Source: Planctomycetaceae bacterium (lineage in GTDB: Bacteria > Planctomycetota > Planctomycetia > Planctomycetales > Planctomycetaceae). Taken from it: DNA of 64,000 nucleotides. Under the pieces are notes generated by a model. That model worked only from the letters and a program-made list of their open reading frames with translations, was not told the origin of the DNA and searched no databases. The stretch is taken from assembly GCA_020638955.1 (NCBI GenBank), contig JACKHO010000006.1, positions 455,418-519,417 of the forward strand, written 5' to 3'. Below are positions 54,050-61,046 of the stretch, one piece after another (within the stretch, counting starts at the first letter, position 1; each line of letters starts with the position of its first letter). The translations under genes and the position numbers were made by a program.

Positions 54050-55075
54050 TTACTTCCGTGCGACTTCCGTTCCCGTCTTCACCGTCGAAACCAATGTTGG
54101 ACTCACGGTGCCGGGGAGGTCGCTGTGATGGCGGAGCGCTGTGCGACCCCGCGTCGGATTAAATCGGCTGCCTGCGACATGCACATCAACCGGAACAGCC
54201 CGGGACTCAGTCGTTCCTGGCGGCGTTGGATTTGTACCACCGGGGAAGATGCTTGGTGGGCTACCGCCAGGTGGAATTGTCGAGGCCGGTGGGATCGTGG
54301 AATTCGGTGGAAACGTCGAACCGGGGGGGATTGTGGACGCGGGAGGAATTGTTGATCCACCTGGTTCACCCGGAGCGGGTCGTGGGCCGAGCATATTTGA
54401 TCCTGGAGGCGTCACGGAACTTGATGGACGCTCCGCTGGGGCAGTCCATCCGCCAGGACCGCTGGTTCCCGGATTCGTCGGAATTGTTGAACCGGAGTTT
54501 CCTGAACCTGTCGGATTGGAGTTACTGCTGCCAGTGAAGTCATCTGCAGGCGGAGTGCCATTGGGGGAATCTGCCGGGGTCGGCTCCGAACCATTTACCG
54601 AGGGCTGGTAGTTCGCTCCGCAGTCACCACTGGCACAATCGCCACCTGCACAACTGCCGCAGCCACCTAGACACGATCCGCACTCGCAGGGACTGCAACC
54701 ACAGCCCACAGGTCCGTAGCTCGCACCCCACAGGCCACCACCGTAGTAGCCAGGGCCGTACCCAGCGGCGTAGCCATAACCAGTGTTTGTGAATCCGTCA
54801 GTGAAATTGGGAGCGTAGCCGTAGCTCGTTGAGTACGTGGCTGGCCCATAACCCGTTGAGTAGGCGGGACCATAACCGACCGAGTAAGCAGGGCCATACC
54901 CAGCGGTATGCATTCCCGGATACCCACCCCAAGCCGGTCCGTAACCGAAAATCGAGTTGTACACGAAGGGAATGAGCCCGGCATTGGCCTGCGGGGCACC
55001 CATAAACAGTGCCGCCACAATGGTGAGGCCGCCTGCAAATTGACTGATTCGCGTAGTCTTGGGTCGCGTATTCAT
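54050..55075 (-). CDS. Exported Tyr/Gly-rich protein with Cys cluster and Pro-rich repeats
   Basis: The 341-residue protein has a signal peptide (about 1-32, ending ANAG). Residues about 44-120 have repeats of YGPAYS/GYGPA type. A cysteine cluster (about 125-152) has nine Cys spaced by Gly, Ser and Asp. A Ser/Thr/Pro/Gly-rich part follows (about 155-290) with IPPGS/IPPAS repeats. The C-terminus is basic. It looks like a structural surface or wall protein; the Cys cluster could form disulfide cross-links, fitting proteinaceous planctomycete envelopes. The ATG at 55075 follows GGTTGGAG, so the open frame to 55579 is rejected. No known family was recognised. Confidence 0.8.
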   Translation of the reverse strand: MNTRPKTTRISQFAGGLTIVAALFMGAPQANAGLIPFVYNSIFGYGPAWGGYPGMHTAGYGPAYSVGYGPAYSTGYGPATYSTSYGYAPNFTDGFTNTGYGYAAGYGPGYYGGGLWGASYGPVGCGCSPCECGSCLGGCGSCAGGDCASGDCGANYQPSVNGSEPTPADSPNGTPPADDFTGSSNSNPTGSGNSGSTIPTNPGTSGPGGWTAPAERPSSSVTPPGSNMLGPRPAPGEPGGSTIPPASTIPPGSTFPPNSTIPPASTIPPGGSPPSIFPGGTNPTPPGTTESRAVPVDVHVAGSRFNPTRGRTALRHHSDLPGTVSPTLVSTVKTGTEVARK

Positions 55076-55381
55076 GTTTTCTCCAACCGTTGCCTGCGTG
55101 CTCTCGCTGATCCAGAGTCTTTCTGGAAGGCAATCGCTTTGCCTCACTGGAGCGTCTTCGCAGCGCAAATCAATTTCACTTGTTTGCGGTCCTCTTTCAA
55201 CCGAACATTGCGAAATCTTCCGGTTATTCCGCAAAGTCGCCACAGATTTCGGGGAGACCACGTCTCCTTTTTGCATCATGGAACCTCGGAGCGGGAGCCG
55301 AGAATTTGAAACCAACTGCGGGATGGGATGAAAACCCTTGTGGACAACACATATACTCTTGCGAGAGAGAATTGATGTCCC
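55076..55381. other. Intergenic region with a plus-strand terminator-like hairpin
   Basis: The 306 bases separate the Tyr/Gly-rich gene (minus) from the hydrolase gene (plus). At 55253-55272 GGAGAC-CAC-GTCTCC is followed by TTTTT on the plus strand, an intrinsic-terminator shape about 110 bases before the hydrolase ATG. No plus-strand gene precedes it. TATACT near 55348-55353 is a possible -10 element for the hydrolase. Confidence 0.45.
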
Positions 55382-56266
55382 ATGAGCTCCGACCCGATTT
55401 CCCCACCACTGGAACCACCAGCGCGCGAACCTTGCCCCACACCGCTGTCGTGGCAGGTCATCGTGCAGCAGGTCGATGAGCAGGCGCACCACCTGAATTT
55501 TCAGTGGGAAGGTGGTCAGGTTGACGGCATTGAGTTGGGAGCAGGGCCTCCGCTGGTCTTTCTTCCAAACGCGACGCACACCGCCCGCATGTTCGCGCTG
55601 ACAGCGTGGCTGTTACGCGACGATTTTCGTTGCGTGCTGCTCGATCCCATCAAGAACACGTCGCATCAAAACATCGCGACAGAGGCTCAAAACCTGGGTG
55701 ACGCCCTGCGAAACCACTTTGGTGGACCGTATTCCCTGTACGGATGCGGAACGGGAGCAAGCTTGGCGATTCAACTTGCTGCCAGATTCCCCGAGACAGT
55801 TCACCACCTTATTCTGCAGGGTGGAGGATTCGGTATTTCACTCGCTTGGACTGAGCGCCTCATGCTGCAAATTGGACGCTGGTTCCAGCGTCCGGTAAAT
55901 ACTCTTCCGCTTTGGCAGGCGACACAGTTCCGGAATCACCGCCCCTGGTTTCCGCCGTTCGATGAGACCCGTTTCGCCTTTGCTGTGCAGGAAATGGGAG
56001 CGACACGCTGCTGTGACGTCGCCAACCGCATGCTGGCCTGCAGTTCGGTTCCTGACACTTCAGTGACAAGCGCCATTACCTGCCCGACACTTATCTTGCA
56101 ATGTGAGGGGCAGGGGAGATCCGTCAATGGTCGAGGCGAGGAATACGCTCATCGCATCGCCAATGCCAAACTGGAAGGCATGCACACTGCGGGCATGCTC
56201 CCGTTCCTGACGCATCCGCACCGGCTGGTCAAGTTGCTGCGGTCGTTCCTGACAACAGATAATTGA
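55382..56266 (+). CDS. Alpha/beta-hydrolase-fold protein without the nucleophile Ser
   Basis: The 294-residue protein has the alpha/beta-hydrolase pattern: GAGPPLVFLPNATHTARMF (oxyanion region), a strand YSLYGCGTGASLAIQLAARFPE (nucleophile elbow) and a late LEGMHTAGMLPFLTHPHRL with the catalytic His (about H268). The elbow, normally GxSxG, reads GCGTG, with G123 where the Ser should be. It may be a binding protein or a pseudo-enzyme. No signal peptide is seen. It converges on the zinc-ribbon gene with only 11 bases between stops. Confidence 0.8.
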   Translation: MSSDPISPPLEPPAREPCPTPLSWQVIVQQVDEQAHHLNFQWEGGQVDGIELGAGPPLVFLPNATHTARMFALTAWLLRDDFRCVLLDPIKNTSHQNIATEAQNLGDALRNHFGGPYSLYGCGTGASLAIQLAARFPETVHHLILQGGGFGISLAWTERLMLQIGRWFQRPVNTLPLWQATQFRNHRPWFPPFDETRFAFAVQEMGATRCCDVANRMLACSSVPDTSVTSAITCPTLILQCEGQGRSVNGRGEEYAHRIANAKLEGMHTAGMLPFLTHPHRLVKLLRSFLTTDN

Positions 56267-56277
56267 ACGACAGCGAC

Positions 56278-56511
56278 TTATTGCCCGCCGAAAATCGCGC
56301 CGAGTACGATTACAACCCCAATGATGGCGACGGTGTAAATCACAATTCCAGTGGTGTTGGACTTGCCCGTTTTTCCATTGTACTGAGTTCCGCATTCCTC
56401 ACACTTGACGTGCGTCAACAGCGCTGGCCCCAACGCGCCACCCCACCAGGTCCAACCAACGCGTGTTGCATCTTCACAATCACAATTCGGGCATGGAGCG
56501 TATTCCGGCAT
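56278..56511 (-). CDS. Small zinc-ribbon membrane protein
   Basis: The 77-residue protein has two CxxC pairs (CPNCDCED near residues 7-10 and KCEECGTQ near 36-41) forming a zinc ribbon, then a C-terminal membrane helix (about 53-75, TTGIVIYTVAIIGVVIVLGAIFG). Small proteins of this layout are common in Planctomycetes and have no known role. The start MPEYAPCPNC is the only reasonable choice. Confidence 0.75.
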   Translation of the reverse strand: MPEYAPCPNCDCEDATRVGWTWWGGALGPALLTHVKCEECGTQYNGKTGKSNTTGIVIYTVAIIGVVIVLGAIFGGQ

Positions 56512-56896
56512 TTGGTAGTCTCGTCAAGAATGAATTGGGAATGCCAATGAGATAGTGGCTGAATCGCTTCATCATGTGAAACGCAATGACGTTGTGTCAA
56601 TTCCAATGCGCACGCTGCATCAATGGATTCATTTCCATCGTCTGAGCCCAGCACTCCAACGGCAATTTCAAGGCGATGCATACCGTGTGCAACGGTTGAG
56701 AATCGTCTCAGCAACGAGCGGGAGCTCCTGCCAATTTGACACGAGCAATGTGGCTGCCAATATGAAGCTATGTGTGCACAAGTAACTTGCTGTAAAGGGA
56801 TTGCGCAACATGGCGTTGCCACGGAGGTCTCTGGCACGTCATCTGCAACGTCTTAGCTCTTACAGGGGCGAGACTGCCCACAGGAGGAGACTCGAA
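56512..56896. promoter_or_regulatory. Upstream region of the Hsp20 operon
   Basis: This 385-base region holds a sigma-54 promoter (56832-56847) and should contain sites for its activator. TGTCAA near 56595-56600 and TTGACA near 56736-56741 are inverted and might belong to such sites, but this is weak. The plus-strand ORF at 56555-56785 has no family character and is not called. Confidence 0.45.
56832..56847 (+). promoter_or_regulatory. Sigma-54 (-24/-12) promoter of the Hsp20 operon
   Basis: TGGCACG-TCAT-CTGCA matches the consensus TGGCACG-N4-TTGCA at every position but one (C for T), with correct GG to GC spacing. The start of transcription would be near 56858, giving a leader of about 39 bases before the ATG at 56897, with AGGAGGAG inside it. 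Recognised by RpoN, encoded at 7692-9164. Confidence 0.85.
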
Positions 56897-57370
56897 ATGG
56901 CATTATTCCGTTGGGGAAGTGCGTTTGACGCGTTTCGCGATTTGGAGCGCGAAATGGACCGCTGGATTCGCCGACTTGATATGGCGGCGGGGTCGCGTTC
57001 CGGGAGAGTGTTCCCGGCGTTGAATCTTTACGAACTGGAAGACGAGTACCTCCTTGTCGGTGAACTTCCTGGTGTGGAAATCCAGGATCTCGACGTCAGT
57101 GTTGCCGGGGGGCAGTTACAGCTCAGTGGCGAACGTCGACTCAGTGATGATGTCAACGACGACAAATACCGCCGTCGTGAAAGATCGCGCGGTGCCTGGG
57201 AGCGTCACATTCAACTTCCGCCACGTGTCCAGGAAGACCAAATTCGAGCGGAACTGGTGCAAGGGATACTGAAGCTGCATTTGCCCAAAATGCCGAATGC
57301 CGAACCACGGAAAATCAGTATCCAGGATGCCAGTTCGTCACAACTTTCGCTGCCGGGAGGATCGGAATGA
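56897..57370 (+). CDS. Small heat-shock protein (Hsp20/alpha-crystallin), protein 1
   Basis: The 157-residue chaperone has an N-terminal arm (FRWGSAFDAFRDLEREMDRWI) and an alpha-crystallin domain (about 40-142) with PALNLYELEDEYLLVGELPGVEIQDLDVSV, YRRRERSRGAWERHIQLPP and GILKLHLPK. It holds unfolding proteins in the cytoplasm without ATP. The ATG at 56897 has AGGAGGAGA directly upstream; the open frame to 56801 is rejected. It overlaps the second Hsp20 gene by 4 bases (ATGA) and is preceded by a sigma-54 promoter. Confidence 0.95.
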   Translation: MALFRWGSAFDAFRDLEREMDRWIRRLDMAAGSRSGRVFPALNLYELEDEYLLVGELPGVEIQDLDVSVAGGQLQLSGERRLSDDVNDDKYRRRERSRGAWERHIQLPPRVQEDQIRAELVQGILKLHLPKMPNAEPRKISIQDASSSQLSLPGGSE

Positions 57371-57765
57371 GTACGCCTCAAGAGCCTGTCGAAACAACTC
57401 CAGCAACTGGCGAAAACAAAACGCCAGTCGTTCGCTGGGTCCGCACACCTCCGATCGACATCTTCGAAACGGAACAGGGGCTCATGCTTCGGGCCGACCT
57501 GCCAGGCGTCACGACGGAGGGGTTGGAGCTTCAAATTCAAGACAATCGGCTGACACTTTTTGGCCGCCCTTCGGTGAGCATTCCAGAAGTAGAGTCTCTC
57601 GTTCACCAGGAATTCGAATCAGCAGACTTTCTGCGATCATTCATTCTGAGTGATGACGTCGACCACGAAGGAATTACCGCGAAACTCCAGCACGGAGTAC
57701 TCGAAGTTCTGTTGCCACGTACTTCCCGCGCTCAGCCACGCAAAATCGAAGTTCAATCGGGCTGA
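57367..57765 (+). CDS. Small heat-shock protein (Hsp20/alpha-crystallin), protein 2
   Basis: The 132-residue protein has an alpha-crystallin domain (about 27-130) with PPIDIFETEQGLMLRADLPGV, LELQIQDNRLTLFGRP, FLRSFILSDDVDHEGITAKLQHGVLEVLLPR, and a C-terminal RKIEVQ. The N-terminal arm is short and Thr/Glu-rich, unlike that of its neighbour. The 4-base overlap suggests translational coupling and equal production, so the two may form mixed oligomers. Confidence 0.95.
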   Translation: MSTPQEPVETTPATGENKTPVVRWVRTPPIDIFETEQGLMLRADLPGVTTEGLELQIQDNRLTLFGRPSVSIPEVESLVHQEFESADFLRSFILSDDVDHEGITAKLQHGVLEVLLPRTSRAQPRKIEVQSG

Positions 57766-57829
57766 CGAGAGCAACTTGTGCGCGGGTGCTGTTACGCGAA
57801 ATGATGGCGTCTGCGCCATGGCTACCCAA

Positions 57830-57865
57830 TAAAAAAACGGGACCGACTCATGTGCCGGTCCCGTT
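57830..57865 (-). terminator. Intrinsic terminator of the exported oxidoreductase gene
   Basis: On the minus strand AACGGGACCG pairs with CGGTCCCGTT around a 10-base loop, followed by TTTTT, 26 bases after the stop at 57891. The plus strand has the same stem but no T-run, so its effect on the Hsp20 operon would be weaker. Confidence 0.85.
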
Positions 57866-57890
57866 CACGAGTAGCTTACATCAACATGGT

Positions 57891-59261
57891 TTACATGTTG
57901 ATTTCATACCCCTTGCGGTTTTCGCGAGAGAGGAAGGCGTTGGCCTGAGCATCACCGACGATTTCGCGCTTGGCGGGATCCCATTCCAGAGCACGCCCCA
58001 ATCGAATGGCAATGTTCGAGAGGTGGCAGATTTCCAGCATGCGGTTGTGAGACCAGACATCGGAAATTGGCTGCTTGCGTGATCGCATCCCCTCGATGAA
58101 GTTGGCAGTGTGATTTTCGCTGACCGGGCCGCCGTAGACCGCTTCAATCGCACCTTCGGGGAGCGGATTGGTGGCGAGGTCTTCGACTGGCTTGCCGGCG
58201 ATTTTCCCACGGTTCACAAAGAACCTGCCTTTGGTTCCTTCAAAGAGAATGCCGTTATCCCCTTCGCTGGTGATAATCATCTCGACGCCGTTGGGCATGT
58301 CGGCACGAATGTTGAATTCATTCGCAATGTTGTACATGTCGTCGACGAGTGGGTAGCCGTCCTTGTACTCGACGCCGAGTTTGTAATTGAGCGGAGTCAC
58401 TTTGCTTGGTCCGGTGTCGGTTGCACCGAGTGCCCAGCAGGCGATATCCACGTGGTGGGCTCCCCAGTCGGTGAGCTTGCCGCCCGAATACTCATGCCAG
58501 TTGCGGAATGAGTAGTGGCAGTTGCTGTAAAGCGGCACGCCGCCGCCGTAGCCGGTCCGCATTTCGGGAAGTGCCCGGTAGTCAACCTTTGGTGCCGGGC
58601 CGAGCCACGTTTCCCAATCGAGTTCTTTCGGTACGGGTGCAACAGGGATTTTCGGTGATGGTTCAAAACCACCAATACCACAGGTGACTTTCGTCACGGT
58701 TCCAATGCGACCATTCTTGACGAGTGCCACAGCCTGCAGGAAACGTTGATCGGACTCGCTACGCTGCATGGTTCCTACCTGGAACACGCGGCCCGTCTCT
58801 TTGACGACCTTTTCGATGAGTTTCCCTTCGTCGATGGTCAGCGTCAGCGGCTTTTCGCAGTACACATCTTTTCCGGCCAGCATGGCTTCGATGGCAATTT
58901 TCGTGTGCCAGTGGTCCGGCGTGGCAATCATGACAGCGTCGACGTCTTTACGGTCGAGCACTTTGCGGTAATCGCCGTAGGTGTCAGGGCGTTTCTTCTG
59001 ACGCTCTTCCGTCTTCCGTGCGTTTTCTTCCAGCACGTTCGAGTCAACGTCAGCCAGGGCAGCGAAGTCGGCGAACTTGAATGACTTGCTGGTAATTGCC
59101 CAGCCCTGATTGCGAAGACCAATGGTAGCAAACACCGGCCGCTCATTCGGCGACTCGTAACCAAAGGCCCGTTCGCCATAAGGAAACACAAGGCCTACTG
59201 CACCGGCAGCAGCCATCCCTTTCAGGAAGTCACGACGTGAAGAATTCTGGGTAATTGACAT
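57891..59261 (-). CDS. Tat-exported Gfo/Idh/MocA-family oxidoreductase
   Basis: The 456-residue protein begins MSITQNSSRRDFLKGMAAAG, a twin-arginine export signal, so it is folded with its NAD(P) before export. A Rossmann domain follows with ATIGLRNQG in place of the usual GxGxxG, and CEKPLTLTIDEG carries the catalytic Lys. The substrate domain has HYSFRNWHEYSGGKLTDWGAHHVDIACWALG. Planctomycetes have many of these, thought to act on sugars. It ends in a strong terminator at 57830. Confidence 0.92.
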   Translation of the reverse strand: MSITQNSSRRDFLKGMAAAGAVGLVFPYGERAFGYESPNERPVFATIGLRNQGWAITSKSFKFADFAALADVDSNVLEENARKTEERQKKRPDTYGDYRKVLDRKDVDAVMIATPDHWHTKIAIEAMLAGKDVYCEKPLTLTIDEGKLIEKVVKETGRVFQVGTMQRSESDQRFLQAVALVKNGRIGTVTKVTCGIGGFEPSPKIPVAPVPKELDWETWLGPAPKVDYRALPEMRTGYGGGVPLYSNCHYSFRNWHEYSGGKLTDWGAHHVDIACWALGATDTGPSKVTPLNYKLGVEYKDGYPLVDDMYNIANEFNIRADMPNGVEMIITSEGDNGILFEGTKGRFFVNRGKIAGKPVEDLATNPLPEGAIEAVYGGPVSENHTANFIEGMRSRKQPISDVWSHNRMLEICHLSNIAIRLGRALEWDPAKREIVGDAQANAFLSRENRKGYEINM

Positions 59262-59557
59262 TCGGTAATATCCTGTTTCAGGTCACTGTAATGATGATTT
59301 CAGAAATTGACGCAAACGCATCGCCAACCGCTGATTTTAGCTGACATCAGGGCGTAACACAAAACGATGTCGTGAGAATGAGCCAAATGACCAAAGCCTG
59401 CGCCACTCTGTTTTCCGTTGTCCGACAAAAACTCAACAAACAAATCAACGGAGTTGCTCCGTGGTGATTTCGCATTCTGCCCCAGTTCCTCGCTCACGAG
59501 CGGCTCTTGCTCTACTATTTTCCAAGCACATTTCTAACCACACGGAGCCTCGCCATC
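59262..59557. other. Divergent intergenic region
   Basis: The 296 bases lie between the exported oxidoreductase (minus) and the esterase (plus). No ORF or strong hairpin stands out; it should contain two promoters. Confidence 0.4.
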
Positions 59558-60901
59558 ATGCCGCAATACTCCTCCTTCGTCCTCCTTCTCCTCCTCACGT
59601 CGACAGCCGCCGCACAGCAGGCTCCGTATGATGTATTTCCCGACGCCAACGCGCCGTACTATCGCGTGCGCTACGAGGCTTCGACGACACCCGGGGAATT
59701 GCAGTACGGCGTGAACTACACCGTCTGGATTCCGCCCGGTGTGAAGACATTGCGGGGTGTGGTCGTGCATCAACACGGATGCGGTGAAGGTTCGTGCAAG
59801 TCGGGACTGACCGGGGCCTTCGACCTGCATTGGCAGGCACTCGCCCGGAGGCATGACTGTGCCCTGCTCGCCCCTTCCTATGAGCAGCCACAAACCGCCG
59901 ACTGCCAAATGTGGTGCGATCCCCGTAACGGATCAAGTGCCGCCTTCCAGCAAGGTCTCAAGGACCTCGGCGAGAAGGCGGGGCATCCTGAGTTGGCAAC
60001 GGTACCGTGGGCCTTGTGGGGACACAGTGGCGGCGGTCACTGGGCAGGCGGGATGGTGCTCATGCATCCTGAACGCGTCGCCGCCGCGTGGTTACGTTCC
60101 GGCGTCCCGTTGCTGGAAGCGAATCCTGATCGACCTGGCATCAAGGCGCATGACCTTCCCGCAGCAGCCCTGCAGGTTCCCATGATGTGTAACCCTGGCA
60201 CCAAGGAAGGGTTCAGCGTGAAAGATGGTCGCTTCGCCGGCGTCTGGCCCGCGAATGAAACGTTCTTCAACGCCGTCCGTTCACGCGGAGGACTCATTGG
60301 CGTCGCGATCGATCCTCTCACCGCACACGAATGCGGCAACCAGCGCTACATGGCCATCCTCTGGCTCGACCATTGCCTGTCACAGCGACTTCCCGATCAG
60401 GCTGACGGATCACTGCGTAAAATGCCTAATGAGGGCGCATGGCTTGCTCCACTGGGGAAGACCAATGCTGTCAGCGAAAAAGAGTTTGACGGCAATCCGA
60501 ACACCGCCGTCTGGCTCCCGAGTGCTGCGGTCGCCCAGGCCTGGATGCAGTACGTCTCAGATACAAAAATCACCGACACCACTCCCCCGCCTGCACCGAC
60601 CAACGTGCAACTGAAAGGGAACGTGCTCACTTGGGAAGCCAACGCCGACCTCGAAAGCGGCGTGTCGCATTTCATTATCGAACGCGACGGCAAAGTGCTG
60701 GCACAACATCCTGAAGAAAGCAAAAACCCCTTCGGCCGCCCGCTCTTCCAAAACCTCCAATACAGCGACACCCCCGTCCAACCCCTCGCCGAAATGAAGT
60801 TCACCCTCGAACCAACCAAGCAAAGCAAAGAACACACCTACCGCGTACGGACGGTGAACACGGTGGGATTGGAATCAGAACCGAGTGAACCGGCGAAGTG
60901 A
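59558..60901 (+). CDS. Exported alpha/beta-hydrolase (esterase-like) with C-terminal fibronectin-like region
   Basis: The 447-residue protein has a signal peptide (about 1-19, LLTSTAAAQQ). The alpha/beta-hydrolase domain has the oxyanion region VVVHQHGCGEG, the nucleophile elbow GHSGGG (S157) and a His in IDPLTAHECGNQRY. A C-terminal beta-region (about 340-447) with PPAPTNVQLKGNVLTWEANADLESGVSHFIIERDG resembles a fibronectin-III domain. It could be an extracellular esterase. The ATG at 59558 gives a clean signal peptide and follows GGAG at some distance; the open frame to 59507 is rejected. Confidence 0.85.
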   Translation: MPQYSSFVLLLLLTSTAAAQQAPYDVFPDANAPYYRVRYEASTTPGELQYGVNYTVWIPPGVKTLRGVVVHQHGCGEGSCKSGLTGAFDLHWQALARRHDCALLAPSYEQPQTADCQMWCDPRNGSSAAFQQGLKDLGEKAGHPELATVPWALWGHSGGGHWAGGMVLMHPERVAAAWLRSGVPLLEANPDRPGIKAHDLPAAALQVPMMCNPGTKEGFSVKDGRFAGVWPANETFFNAVRSRGGLIGVAIDPLTAHECGNQRYMAILWLDHCLSQRLPDQADGSLRKMPNEGAWLAPLGKTNAVSEKEFDGNPNTAVWLPSAAVAQAWMQYVSDTKITDTTPPPAPTNVQLKGNVLTWEANADLESGVSHFIIERDGKVLAQHPEESKNPFGRPLFQNLQYSDTPVQPLAEMKFTLEPTKQSKEHTYRVRTVNTVGLESEPSEPAK

Positions 60902-61046
60902 GTTCAGCCACAATCCGGGTGGCGGGGGCGCCCGGATACGTCTTGGCGGTACGAGAAGCGAACAAACCTGGTTGATCAATGCAGGGAAAGAAGGATTCAA
61001 GCCCCCGGAACTCGTCTGTCTCACATCGCCCCCGTTAACTGCTTCC

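Noticed and set aside
56555..56785. Plus-strand ORF of 76 codons before the Hsp20 genes
   Set aside because: It starts with GTG without a ribosome site, has no family character, and lies where control elements of the sigma-54 promoter are expected.
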